This document shows positions 1-4,992 of a DNA stretch of 5,447 nt, piece by piece (the first letter of the stretch is position 1; the number at the start of each line of letters is the position of its first letter). The position numbers were made by a program, and so were the translations under genes. The stretch covers positions 1 through 5,447 of the forward strand of contig JAFUPT010000134.1 in assembly GCA_017481065.1 (NCBI GenBank), read 5' to 3'. Source of the DNA: Clostridia bacterium (lineage in GTDB: Bacteria > Bacillota_A > Clostridia > Christensenellales > Aristaeellaceae). The notes beneath the pieces were generated by a model, which saw nothing but the letters and a program-made list of their open reading frames with translations, did not search any database and was not told where the DNA came from.

Positions 1-35
1 AACCTTTCTTCTCGTGTAAGATGTGTATAGGACAT
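1..35 (-). CDS. IS30-family transposase, N-terminal fragment cut by window edge
   Basis: Reading leftward from the ATG at 35, the only visible residues are MSYTHLTREER before the window ends. This opening (MSY-HLT-EER) is typical of IS30-family transposases, DDE enzymes whose N-terminal helix-turn-helix region binds the element's terminal repeats. The start is well supported: AGGAGG lies at 44-49, eight bases upstream of the ATG, and an extended -10 lies further upstream at 74-82. Only 11 codons are visible, so the catalytic core and the intactness of the gene cannot be judged. The family call rests on a short but characteristic N-terminus and on the mobile-DNA-like setting (more AT-rich than the neighbouring genes, no gene on the other side). 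Confidence 0.6.
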   Translation of the reverse strand, partial: MSYTHLTREER

Positions 36-73
36 CGTGCCTGCCTCCTGTTGATTTGGTGTGTGGTAACTTC

Positions 74-82
74 ATTCTAACA
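74..82 (-). promoter_or_regulatory. Candidate extended -10 promoter for the transposase
   Basis: On the minus strand this reads TGTTAGAAT, an extended -10 (TGn plus TAGAAT, 5/6 to consensus). The hexamer 17 bp upstream (TAGAAC) is a weak -35. Transcription would start near 67, giving a leader of about 30 bases before the ATG at 35. Confidence 0.45.
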
Positions 83-164
83 CAGGCTCGCTCGATGTTC
101 TATTCTTTTTCCTCTGTTGCTCTTATTATGATAACCTTAGATTGTCCCTTAAAAATCCCATGAT

Positions 165-252
165 AAAGGCACGCATACGCGTGCCTTTACATTTGGGGAG
201 CCTTTTGGTTCCTGTTCTAAAATATTTTAAAGGCACGCGTATGCGTGCCTTT
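165..252. repeat. Inverted pair of perfect 24-bp palindromic hairpins
   Basis: Two hairpins, 165-188 and 229-252, each have 10-bp arms AAAGGCACGC / GCGTGCCTTT. Their four-base loops are ATAC and GTAT, which are reverse complements, so the second hairpin is an exact inverted copy of the first. Forty bases (189-228) separate them, and the whole could fold into one larger structure. A third relative with the same arms lies at 2072-2094. Neither copy has a strong T-run on the right side. On the minus strand the 229-252 copy is followed by TTTAAAATATTTT, a possible weak terminator tail. Confidence 0.85.
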
Positions 253-310
253 GCAGAGGGTTCTTAGGGGAATCATTCCCCTAAGCGGGGCCTGGGGCAG
301 CGCCCCAGCG
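253..310 (+). repeat. GC-rich stem-loop array 1
   Basis: Directly after the hairpin at 229-252 comes a linker GCAGAGGGTTC. It is followed by the palindrome TTAGGGGAAT-C-ATTCCCCTAA (264-284) and the stem-loop CTGGGGC-AGC-GCCCCAG (292-308). The same order of linker, first palindrome and CTGGGGC stem recurs at 2135-2190. The rest of the gap up to the lipoprotein promoter (311-355) shows nothing recognisable. Confidence 0.8.
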
Positions 311-355
311 TAACCCAACACCCCGCTTCCCGCACACTTTATAACACAAGCATAC

Positions 356-384
356 TGGAAAAATGCGCCCATATATGTTAAAAT
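356..384 (+). promoter_or_regulatory. Promoter of the small lipoprotein gene
   Basis: An extended -10 TGTTAAAAT (376-384) has a -35-like TGGAAA (356-361, 4/6 to TTGACA) at the ideal 17-bp spacing. The predicted start near 391 leaves a leader of about 24 bases carrying GGAGGG (401-406) ahead of the ATG at 415. This is a sigma-A-type (housekeeping) arrangement. Confidence 0.6.
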
Positions 385-414
385 GATTTTAGTATAAGAT
401 GGAGGGTTGTGCGG

Positions 415-549
415 ATGCGGAAGTGGTTGGCAATGCTGCTGGTTCTGCTGGCGCTGGCGCTCTCGGGATGCAGCTATTGGGTAGTGGAGGATGCGCCGGT
501 GCAGGTGGGCAGCGCGTATTTGCAGCCCACGGAGCATCCTTTTGGATAG
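415..549 (+). CDS. Small lipoprotein, 44 aa, function unknown
   Basis: The gene encodes 44 residues with a textbook lipoprotein signal: basic start MRKW, a hydrophobic run rich in Leu and Ala (residues 5-16), then a lipobox LSGC with the modifiable Cys at 19. It would be exported, lipidated on Cys19 and anchored to the outer face of the membrane. The mature part is only about 26 residues (SYWVVEDAPVQVGS..., ending EHPFG). It is acidic and has no domain I recognise. The start is supported by GGAGGG at 401-406, eight bases upstream, and by the promoter at 356-384; another ATG at 399 in a different frame lacks a ribosome site. The gene lies 90 bp upstream of the L,D-transpeptidase gene, which has its own promoter, so any link to cell-wall work is inferred from position only. 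The first 399-based reading frame covering it is a shadow. Confidence 0.7.
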   Translation: MRKWLAMLLVLLALALSGCSYWVVEDAPVQVGSAYLQPTEHPFG

Positions 550-595
550 CTTTGCAAAATTGCGCTCTCTTCGACACAATTTCCCAGGGAATCTG

Positions 596-604
596 TGTTA
601 TAAT
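596..604 (+). promoter_or_regulatory. Promoter of the L,D-transpeptidase gene
   Basis: TGTTATAAT is a perfect -10 (TATAAT, 599-604) with the TGn extension. No good -35 stands at 17 bp; the best TTGACA-like word, TCGACA at 571-576, is too far at 22 bp, so activity would rely on the extended -10. Transcription would start near 611. Confidence 0.65.
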
Positions 605-626
605 AAAAATGTATTGCTAAAGAAAC

Positions 627-642
627 AGGGGTGTGTGCCTTG
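627..642 (+). promoter_or_regulatory. Ribosome-binding site that decides a TTG start
   Basis: AGGGGTG at 627-633 is the only strong Shine-Dalgarno match. It lies partly on top of the GTG at 631, so it cannot serve that codon, but it is correctly spaced (six to eight bases) for the in-frame TTG at 640. A GTG start at 631 would have only the weak AGAAACAGG before it. Confidence 0.6.
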
Positions 643-1959
643 CCGCGTCGTTTGCTGAGTATACTGATGATTTTCACCTTCCTTTGCACCAGCGTTCCTT
701 CCGCGTTCATCTATGGCGTGGCCTACGCGGAGGAGGAGGGCGATATTTACGATGAATCCGCGTCCACGGGCTATGTTGCGCTGAAGCGCGGCGACCGGGA
801 TGGCGAGGATTCCGCAAACATCGTGATCCTGCAGAACAAGCTGATCGAGCTGGGCTATCTGTACGACGCCGCCGACGGCGTGTTCGGTCTGAACACGGAG
901 AGCGCGGTTTCCGCCTTCCAGCGCAGCAACGGCCTGGAGGAGACCGGCGAGGTGAGCCCGGAAATGCAGGAATTGCTCTACTCCGGCAAGCCGCTGGTGA
1001 GCGCCATGGACTCCACCGACCCGGAGAGCGTGGCCTACCGCGTGCAGGACAAGCTGGCCATGTGGGGCTTTTTGATGGATGATCCAGATGGCCGCATCGG
1101 CGCCAAGACCGAGGAAGCAATCGCCGCATTCCAGGATTACCTGAGCAGCTATTACTGGACGGTGTTCCCCTCCCCCTCTCCCGAGCCCATCGCCACCCCG
1201 GCGCCTGGCGAGCCCAGCGGCTATGCCGATGCAGCCGTGGCCATCGATGTGCCGCTGAAAAAAGAGGATACGGTGGAAATCACCGAGGATATCCTGAAAT
1301 ATATCGACGGCGATTACAACTTCGAAATCTACCACGAGACCGTTTCCAGCGGCGACAGCAACCTGGAAGTGTGGCGCGTGCAGCGCAGGCTCTACCAGCT
1401 GAATTACCTGCCCGTGGTGGACGGCACCTACGGCGCAGACACCGAGCGCGCCCTGCTCTATTTCCAGAAGAAGAACGGCCTCAACCAGACCGCCGTGGCC
1501 GATGAAGCCACCCAGCGCATCCTGTTTTCCAATGCGGCCATCAAATCCGAGGAATTCGTGTGCGCCTACAAGCTGGTGGTGGATGTTTCCGAGCAGCGCA
1601 CCTATGCCTACCAGTGGAACGGCAGCAATTACGGCACCTGCGTGCGTGAAATGATCTGCTCCACCGGCCTGAACGATACCCCCACCCCCCTTGGCACCTA
1701 CCAGGCCGCCGGCTCCACCGGCACCGGCGAATGGTATTGGTTCGGCGCTTACAATTGCTACGCCAAGTGGGCCTACCGCATCGTGGGCGGCATATTGTTC
1801 CATTCCGTAATCTATTCCAAGGGCAAGAAGCTGAACCAGACCTCCGTGCGCAAGCTCGGCCGCAAGGCCAGCCACGGCTGCATCCGCCTCAAGGTGGAGG
1901 ATGCAAAGTGGATTTACGATACCTGCCCCGCAGGCACGACGGTGGTTGTGCAGGAGTAA
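640..1959 (+). CDS. Secreted L,D-transpeptidase (YkuD) with three peptidoglycan-binding repeats
   Basis: The protein (439 aa from the TTG start) has a signal peptide, residues 1-30, with likely cleavage after AYA. Three PG_binding_1-type repeats follow at about 57-115, 128-175 and 240-297. Each has a VQ/LQ-L-xLGY...DGxFGxxTExAVxxFQ pattern, with NGL closing the first and third. A Pro/Ser/Thr linker (176-193) separates repeats two and three. The C-terminal YkuD domain (about 308-438) ends with the catalytic signature SHGCIRL (411-417, nucleophile Cys414) and the upstream conserved His388 in ILFHSV. Enzymes of this family form 3-3 crosslinks or attach proteins to peptidoglycan outside the membrane, using a Cys nucleophile on tetrapeptide stems. 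It has its own promoter and is followed by the terminator at 2103-2131. The long antisense reading frame across it is a codon-bias shadow. Substrate and cell-cycle role cannot be read from sequence. Confidence 0.93.
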   Translation: MPRRLLSILMIFTFLCTSVPSAFIYGVAYAEEEGDIYDESASTGYVALKRGDRDGEDSANIVILQNKLIELGYLYDAADGVFGLNTESAVSAFQRSNGLEETGEVSPEMQELLYSGKPLVSAMDSTDPESVAYRVQDKLAMWGFLMDDPDGRIGAKTEEAIAAFQDYLSSYYWTVFPSPSPEPIATPAPGEPSGYADAAVAIDVPLKKEDTVEITEDILKYIDGDYNFEIYHETVSSGDSNLEVWRVQRRLYQLNYLPVVDGTYGADTERALLYFQKKNGLNQTAVADEATQRILFSNAAIKSEEFVCAYKLVVDVSEQRTYAYQWNGSNYGTCVREMICSTGLNDTPTPLGTYQAAGSTGTGEWYWFGAYNCYAKWAYRIVGGILFHSVIYSKGKKLNQTSVRKLGRKASHGCIRLKVEDAKWIYDTCPAGTTVVVQE

Positions 1960-1990
1960 GGGAGAGGTTGACGCCGGGGAACGCTTTTCT

Positions 1991-2070
1991 GGGGCGCTGC
2001 CCCGGACCCCGGCAGGGACGCTGTCCCTGCACCCTGCCAAGGGGGATGATCCCCCTTGGAACCCTCAGTA
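1991..2070 (-). repeat. GC-rich stem-loop array 2
   Basis: Three palindromes lie in a row: GGGGC-GCT-GCCCC (1991-2003), GCAGGGAC-GCT-GTCCCTGC (2012-2030) and an 11-bp-arm palindrome CCAAGGGGGAT / ATCCCCCTTGG around a central G (2037-2059). Read on the minus strand, the array begins right after the T-run of the hairpin at 2072-2094 with the linker TTACTGAGGGTTCC. It starts 31 bp after the transpeptidase stop codon. Confidence 0.85.
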
Positions 2071-2094
2071 AAAAGGCACGCAATGCGTGCCTTT
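2070..2094 (-). terminator. Intrinsic terminator for minus-strand transcription (mnmA)
   Basis: Arms AAAGGCACGC and GCGTGCCTTT enclose a three-base loop (2072-2094). On the minus strand the stem is followed by a run of five T (2074-2070, partly in the stem), as expected for a factor-independent terminator reading out of mnmA, whose stop lies at 2217. The arms are identical to those of the hairpins at 165-188 and 229-252. Confidence 0.65.
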
Positions 2095-2102
2095 AATTAT
2101 AT

Positions 2103-2134
2103 AAGTCCTGTCCCGAATCGGGACAGGACTTTTT
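2103..2134 (+). terminator. Intrinsic terminator for the L,D-transpeptidase gene
   Basis: A perfect 14-bp stem AAGTCCTGTCCCGA / TCGGGACAGGACTT with a one-base centre (2103-2131) runs into TTTTT (2130-2134) on the plus strand. With so small a loop the innermost pairs would open. It lies 8 bp from the opposing terminator at 2070-2094, so each convergent gene has a terminator facing its own direction. Confidence 0.85.
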
Positions 2135-2200
2135 GCAGGGGTTTCCAAAGGGAATCATTCCCTTTGGTGGGGTCTGGGGCAACGCCCCAGCGTCTCCCCA
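2135..2200 (+). repeat. GC-rich stem-loop array 3
   Basis: After the T-run of the terminator comes the linker GCAGGGGTTTCC. The palindrome CCAAAGGGAAT / ATTCCCTTTGG (2145-2167) and the stem-loop CTGGGGC-AAC-GCCCCAG (2174-2190) follow. Order and linkers match array 1, but the stem bases differ in paired fashion. It ends 17-27 bp before the mnmA stop codon. Confidence 0.82.
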
Positions 2201-2216
2201 ACGTCCCCTAGATATT

Positions 2217-3215
2217 CTACTCTATGATCCCGCCGCCGAGGAGGCGGTCGCCATCATAGAGCACCGCAGCCTGGCCCTTGGCGGGAGCGCGCAGGGGCTC
2301 ATCGGCGAGGATGTGCACGCCGCCATCCGGGCGCGCAGTGGCAGTGCAGGGCGGGTTTTCCCACTTGGTGTGGCGCACGCGCACGCTGGCGCGGATGGGC
2401 TCAGCGGGGGTATCGATCAGCCAGTTCATGCTGTGGGCGCGGACCTCGGTGTGGAAGAGCTCCTCCCAGAGGGCGAGCACCACGCGGTTGGTGGACGCCT
2501 GGATTTCGGAGACATATATCTTGCGCTCATTGAGCAGGCCGGGCCAGCGCTGGCCCACGGTGTAGCGGTAGATGCCATCGTGGGCGCCGATCACCTCGCC
2601 ATGGAATACGAGCTCGCCGGGGCCGGGCACGGCAGCGCGGGATTTGATCCAGCCGATGTAATTCTTGTCCGGGATAAAGCAGATTTCCATGCTGTCCGGC
2701 TTGTGGGCCACAGGAATGCCAAACTCCTCGGCAAGGGCGCGCACCTGGGTCTTTTCGTAATCGCCCAGGGGCAGGATGAGCCGCGCGGCCTGCTCGCGGG
2801 TGAGCCGGCAGAGCATGTAGCTCTGGTCGTTGGAGGGCATGCCCTTGTAGATGCCGCCGTCCTTCGCCCGGGCATAGTGGCCGGTGGCGATGAGGGGCGC
2901 GCCAATCTCATCTGCATAATCGATGAGGCTCTTGAACTTCACCGCAGGATTGCACAGGATGCAGGGGTTCGGGGTCTCACCCCGGAGATATGCCTCGGTG
3001 AAGGGGCGGCAGACGTGCCGCTCCAGCTCGGCAGAAATGGGCAGCACCCGGAGGGACACGCCCAGGAAGGCCGCGGTATCGATGGCGTCCTGCCGGGCGG
3101 CTTCGGTGCCGATATCGAGGTAGAGACCATGCACCTCATAGCCATCCCGCTGCAAAAGCCGGGCGACCACTGCGGAATCCACGCCGCCGGAGAGACCGAG
3201 AACCACTTTTTCCAT
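2217..3215 (-). CDS. mnmA: tRNA-specific 2-thiouridylase MnmA
   Basis: MnmA adds sulfur to U34 of the Lys, Glu and Gln tRNAs, using ATP to adenylate the base and a Cys persulfide as donor, in the cytoplasm. The 332-aa protein has the PP-loop motif SGGVDS at 9-14 near the N-terminus. The catalytic Cys88 is in TPNPCILCN (81-89), and the second Cys179 is in DSMEICFIPD (174-183). A tRNA-binding central region includes YTVGQR (218-223), and a C-terminal beta-barrel follows. It is about 20-40 residues shorter than typical MnmA. The usual GQRKGLG motif reads GQRWPGL, and the Asp found in E. coli MnmA three residues before the first Cys is Cys85 here. The ATG at 3215 is preceded by AAAGGA; the in-frame extension to 3320 only translates repeat DNA. 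I see no clear promoter within 50 bp upstream. Confidence 0.92.
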   Translation of the reverse strand: MEKVVLGLSGGVDSAVVARLLQRDGYEVHGLYLDIGTEAARQDAIDTAAFLGVSLRVLPISAELERHVCRPFTEAYLRGETPNPCILCNPAVKFKSLIDYADEIGAPLIATGHYARAKDGGIYKGMPSNDQSYMLCRLTREQAARLILPLGDYEKTQVRALAEEFGIPVAHKPDSMEICFIPDKNYIGWIKSRAAVPGPGELVFHGEVIGAHDGIYRYTVGQRWPGLLNERKIYVSEIQASTNRVVLALWEELFHTEVRAHSMNWLIDTPAEPIRASVRVRHTKWENPPCTATARPDGGVHILADEPLRAPAKGQAAVLYDGDRLLGGGIIE

Positions 3216-3263
3216 TTGTTTGTTCCTTTCGATGGATGGGGAGGCGCTAGGAGGAGAACGATG

Positions 3264-3347
3264 CCAAGGGGCGCTGCCCCTTGGAACCCCGGCAGGGACT
3301 CTGTCCCTGCACCCTGCCAAAGGACGCTGTCCTTTGGAAACCTGCCA
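3264..3347 (-). repeat. GC-rich stem-loop array 4, proximal part, upstream of mnmA
   Basis: Three palindromes occur in tandem: CCAAGGGGC-GCT-GCCCCTTGG (3264-3284), GCAGGGAC-TCT-GTCCCTGC (3292-3310) and CCAAAGGAC-GCT-GTCCTTTGG (3317-3337). The linkers ACCCC and ACCCTGCC are the same as in array 2. The array lies 49 bp upstream of the mnmA start, so it would be in the leader of any transcript starting further upstream. Confidence 0.85.
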
Positions 3348-3573
3348 AACGCACCGAAACCGGAGCGCCTACGCGCAGGTATCGGCAGCGCCGCGCTGGG
3401 ATTTGAAAAATCCGCGCGGGCTGGTCGCGAGTGCGTTACGCTCGCGACTGCTATAGAGGGAATCATTCCCCATTTCGGCTGCCCCAGCTAAAGCTGTCGC
3501 AGCTACGCGGCGGGACAGCCAATGTCCACGCCGCTAGTCGGCCTTCGGCCTCCCTTCCCTGGGCCCCTCAGTA
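3348..3573 (-). repeat. Degenerate and mixed stem-loop repeats, distal part of array 4
   Basis: This stretch has no gene. It holds a stem GTCGCGAG / CTCGCGAC (3424-3448) and a decayed copy GGGAAT-C-ATTCCC (3458-3470) that has lost its outer pairs. It also holds a bulged stem around GCGGCG...CGCCGC (arms near 3508-3517 and 3525-3535) and a short GGCC-TTC-GGCC hairpin (3540-3550). On the minus strand the stretch opens with TTACTGAGGGG right after the hairpin at 3574-3590, the same linker as in array 2. It looks like an older or composite copy of the same repeat class. Confidence 0.6.
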
Positions 3574-3590
3574 AGCACGCTGCGCGTGCT
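3574..3590 (-). repeat. Terminator-like hairpin downstream of the epimerase gene
   Basis: Arms AGCACGC and GCGTGCT enclose a TGC loop. It resembles the GGCACGC hairpins at 165, 229 and 2072 but lacks the T-run on either strand, so termination is doubtful. It lies 117 bp beyond the epimerase stop codon. Confidence 0.6.
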
Positions 3591-3706
3591 AAAGAAATTA
3601 ATAATTGGAAGCCACCTTGCCAAGCAGGGAGCTTATTTAGACGCAAGTGATTGAGCAATATTGACGCAGCTGACGATGTTATGCGGGGATGATCGACAGC
3701 CTGGGA
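3591..3706. other. Unexplained AT-richer intergenic stretch
   Basis: This 116-bp segment between the hairpin at 3574-3590 and the epimerase stop is less GC-rich than its surroundings and contains no palindromes of the array type. A 20-codon open stretch ends at a TGA at 3652-3654, and another runs on from 3661, but neither has a start with a ribosome site. It could be the 3' untranslated region of the epimerase mRNA, a gene remnant or part of a mobile element. I recognise no RNA family. Confidence 0.4.
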
Positions 3707-4582
3707 TTACATGGCGCCGTCAAACATATACCTCTGGAACCGCACCGCATCTGCGGCGTCCTTGTCCAGCTTGGCTTCGCTCAGGTCATCATACATGTTG
3801 TGCCAGATGCGGATATCCTGGCCCACCTGGCCGCCCATCTTCACGAAGGGCTCCATGCAGCAGGTGCCGTCATAGCCGATTTCGCGCAGGGCTTCGCCGA
3901 TTTCGCGCCAGGGGGTGCGGCCCTTGCCGGGCACGCGGCGGTTGCATTCGCCGGTATGGAAGTGGCCGAGGCGCTTGCCTGCATGGCGGATGGCGGCGGC
4001 GAGATCATCTTCCTCGATGTTCATGTGGAAGGTATCCAGCATGACGCGCACATTCTTTTCGCCCACCTCATCCACGAAGCGCACGCCTTCCTCGCAGGTA
4101 TTGAGCAGGTAGCCCTCGAAGCGGTTGAGCACCTCGAGGCAGAAATCCACGCCGTAATCCTGGGCAACGCGGCCAACCTCGCGCACATTTTCAACGGAGC
4201 GCGCCCAGTCGCCCGCCTTGTCGATGGGCTTGGTGTAATCCGCCGGCCAATAGGAATAGAGGCCGCCGCCGATGGTGTGGATATTCAGGATTTCGAAGCG
4301 CTTGAAGAGCTCATAATAGAATTTCTTGGCATTTTTCACGATCTCCGGATCGGCGCTGCCCATGTTGCGGTCGGCAGACGGGCCATAGCCGCCGGTGAGG
4401 AATACGCCGTTGTCATCGGCGCACTTGCGCATATCCTTCAGGGTTTCTGTGGAGAAATCGTTCAGCGGCGCGCAGCCGATTTCCAGGAAATCGAAGCCCA
4501 GCTTTGCCACCTTTTCGATGTAGGGAATATAATCCGCGCCCCACATATCCTCCCAATATGCATAATAGATGCCATGCTTCAT
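3707..4582 (-). CDS. D-allulose (D-psicose)/D-tagatose 3-epimerase
   Basis: This 291-aa (beta/alpha)8-barrel enzyme interconverts ketohexoses at C3 (for example D-fructose and D-allulose) in the cytoplasm, using a divalent metal. The N-terminus MKHGIYYAYW, the LYSYWP-DYTK segment (108-117) and LEVLNRFE (149-156) closely match my recollection of the Clostridium cellulolyticum D-psicose 3-epimerase. The four metal ligands fall at the same numbers: Glu150, Asp183 (MLDTFHMNIEED), His209 (GHFHTGECNR) and Glu244 (MEPF). Substrate-contact residues Tyr6, Trp112, Glu156, His186 and Arg215 are present. The ATG at 4582 has a strong AAGGAGGG at 4591-4598; the in-frame extension to 4909 only overlaps bofA and is rejected. 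It has its own promoter under a palindromic operator. The best substrate (allulose, tagatose or another ketose) cannot be settled from sequence. Confidence 0.9.
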   Translation of the reverse strand: MKHGIYYAYWEDMWGADYIPYIEKVAKLGFDFLEIGCAPLNDFSTETLKDMRKCADDNGVFLTGGYGPSADRNMGSADPEIVKNAKKFYYELFKRFEILNIHTIGGGLYSYWPADYTKPIDKAGDWARSVENVREVGRVAQDYGVDFCLEVLNRFEGYLLNTCEEGVRFVDEVGEKNVRVMLDTFHMNIEEDDLAAAIRHAGKRLGHFHTGECNRRVPGKGRTPWREIGEALREIGYDGTCCMEPFVKMGGQVGQDIRIWHNMYDDLSEAKLDKDAADAVRFQRYMFDGAM

Positions 4583-4599
4583 GGATAAAGCCCTCCTTG

Positions 4600-4620
4600 A
4601 TGTAAACTCTGTGTTTACAT
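4600..4620 (-). promoter_or_regulatory. Palindromic operator upstream of the epimerase gene
   Basis: Perfect 8-bp arms ATGTAAAC and GTTTACAT flank a 5-base spacer. The half-site TGTAAAC resembles sites of LacI/GalR-type sugar repressors, though those usually have little or no spacer, so the repressor family is uncertain. The site overlaps the last bases of the -10 and the expected start point, and ends next to the ribosome site, a position expected for repression. No regulator gene is visible in the window. Confidence 0.75.
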
Positions 4621-4647
4621 TGTACACGGAAGGCGGCAAAAAAGCAA
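4619..4647 (-). promoter_or_regulatory. Promoter of the epimerase gene
   Basis: On the minus strand, TTGCTT (4647-4642) and TACAAT (4624-4619, 5/6 to TATAAT) are separated by exactly 17 bp. The -35 begins just 7 bp beyond the bofA stop codon. The gene can therefore be expressed apart from bofA even though no terminator separates them. Confidence 0.6.
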
Positions 4648-4653
4648 GCGATA

Positions 4654-4920
4654 TTACAATAGAAGTTGCAAAGCCACCACCAGCGCCGCACCCGGCAGAC
4701 CGAGGAAGCCCACGGCCATGGCGGTGAAGGGATTGACCGCCACCGAAAAGCCGAAGAGGCCGCCCACCAGATTTACCAGCATCAGCGCCAGCGCGCCCAG
4801 CACACCGCCGGCCAGCAGCCGCCAGAGGAATTTCATGGGCACCAGCAGCAGATAGCCGGTGAGGCAGATCAGCGCCAGGCCCACGATGAAAGATGCGATC
4901 AGTTCCCACGGGATCGACAT
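4654..4920 (-). CDS. bofA: Sporulation protein BofA family (pro-sigma-K processing inhibitor)
   Basis: BofA is a small membrane protein that, in Bacillus, holds the SpoIVFB protease inactive in the outer forespore membrane until the sigma-K checkpoint is passed. Clostridia also carry members, some with unclear roles. The 88-aa protein has two hydrophobic membrane segments (about 7-27 and 36-56) and a hydrophobic C-terminus. The family signature NPFTAxxVGFLGLPG sits at 63-77, preceded by LVNLVGGLFG (48-57). Length matches the family. The ATG at 4920 has AAAAGGTGG at 4928-4936, seven bases upstream. It lies 71 bp upstream of the epimerase start on the same strand. The usual recR neighbourhood of bofA is not seen here; what follows upstream is repeats and an unidentified gene. 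It is the best evidence that the organism belongs to a spore-forming lineage. Confidence 0.88.
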   Translation of the reverse strand: MSIPWELIASFIVGLALICLTGYLLLVPMKFLWRLLAGGVLGALALMLVNLVGGLFGFSVAVNPFTAMAVGFLGLPGAALVVALQLLL

Positions 4921-4941
4921 AGCAGCACCACCTTTTGGGCT

Positions 4942-4971
4942 ATGGATATGCGGGAATGGAATGGAAAATAC
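4942..4971 (-). promoter_or_regulatory. Weak candidate sigma-E-like promoter for bofA
   Basis: On the minus strand GTATTTT (4971-4965) and CATATCCAT (4950-4942) are 14 bp apart. The spacing and the CATA start fit mother-cell sigma-E promoters, which drive bofA in Bacillus, but the matches are partial. No housekeeping-type promoter stands out in the same interval. Confidence 0.25.
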
Positions 4972-4992
4972 CTCCGGCGGGAGCGGATTTTC

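Larger units (their letters stand above)
1..160 (-). mobile_element. Probable terminal part of an IS30-like insertion sequence
   Basis: The transposase start and its leader form an AT-richer block that ends around 155-162, where a family of GC-rich hairpins begins. The outer end of the element is probably near the TTAAAAATCCCA stretch (149-160), but the terminal inverted repeat cannot be proven because the other end is outside the window. The right boundary is therefore approximate. IS30-type elements are known to favour palindromic targets, and a perfect 24-bp palindrome starts only a few bases outside this boundary (165-188). Confidence 0.4.

Noticed and set aside
399..620. 73-codon plus-strand open frame starting at 399
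   Set aside because: Its ATG has no ribosome site (GGAGGG lies inside it), and a lipoprotein gene with proper signals is read in another frame from 415.
598..2040. 480-codon open frame antisense to the L,D-transpeptidase gene
   Set aside because: It mirrors a well-supported gene, its N-terminal part translates repeat DNA, and it has no recognisable domain or ribosome site.
3216..3320. N-terminal extension of MnmA to an ATG at 3320
   Set aside because: The added residues are translated palindromes of array 4; the family begins at MEKVVLGLSGG, and AAAGGA precedes the ATG at 3215.
2133..3491. 452-codon plus-strand open frame over mnmA
   Set aside because: A high-GC shadow of mnmA; both ends are translated stem-loop repeats.
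3591..3706. Possible tRNA or riboswitch
   Set aside because: No cloverleaf, anticodon arm or T-loop motif could be found, and no gene in the right place and direction for a riboswitch.
3689..4588. 299-codon plus-strand open frame over the epimerase gene
   Set aside because: Antisense shadow of a gene with all catalytic residues conserved.
4583..4909. N-terminal extension of the epimerase through the bofA region
   Set aside because: It overlaps bofA in another frame and crosses the promoter and operator; MKHGIYYAYW at 4582 is the family's normal start.
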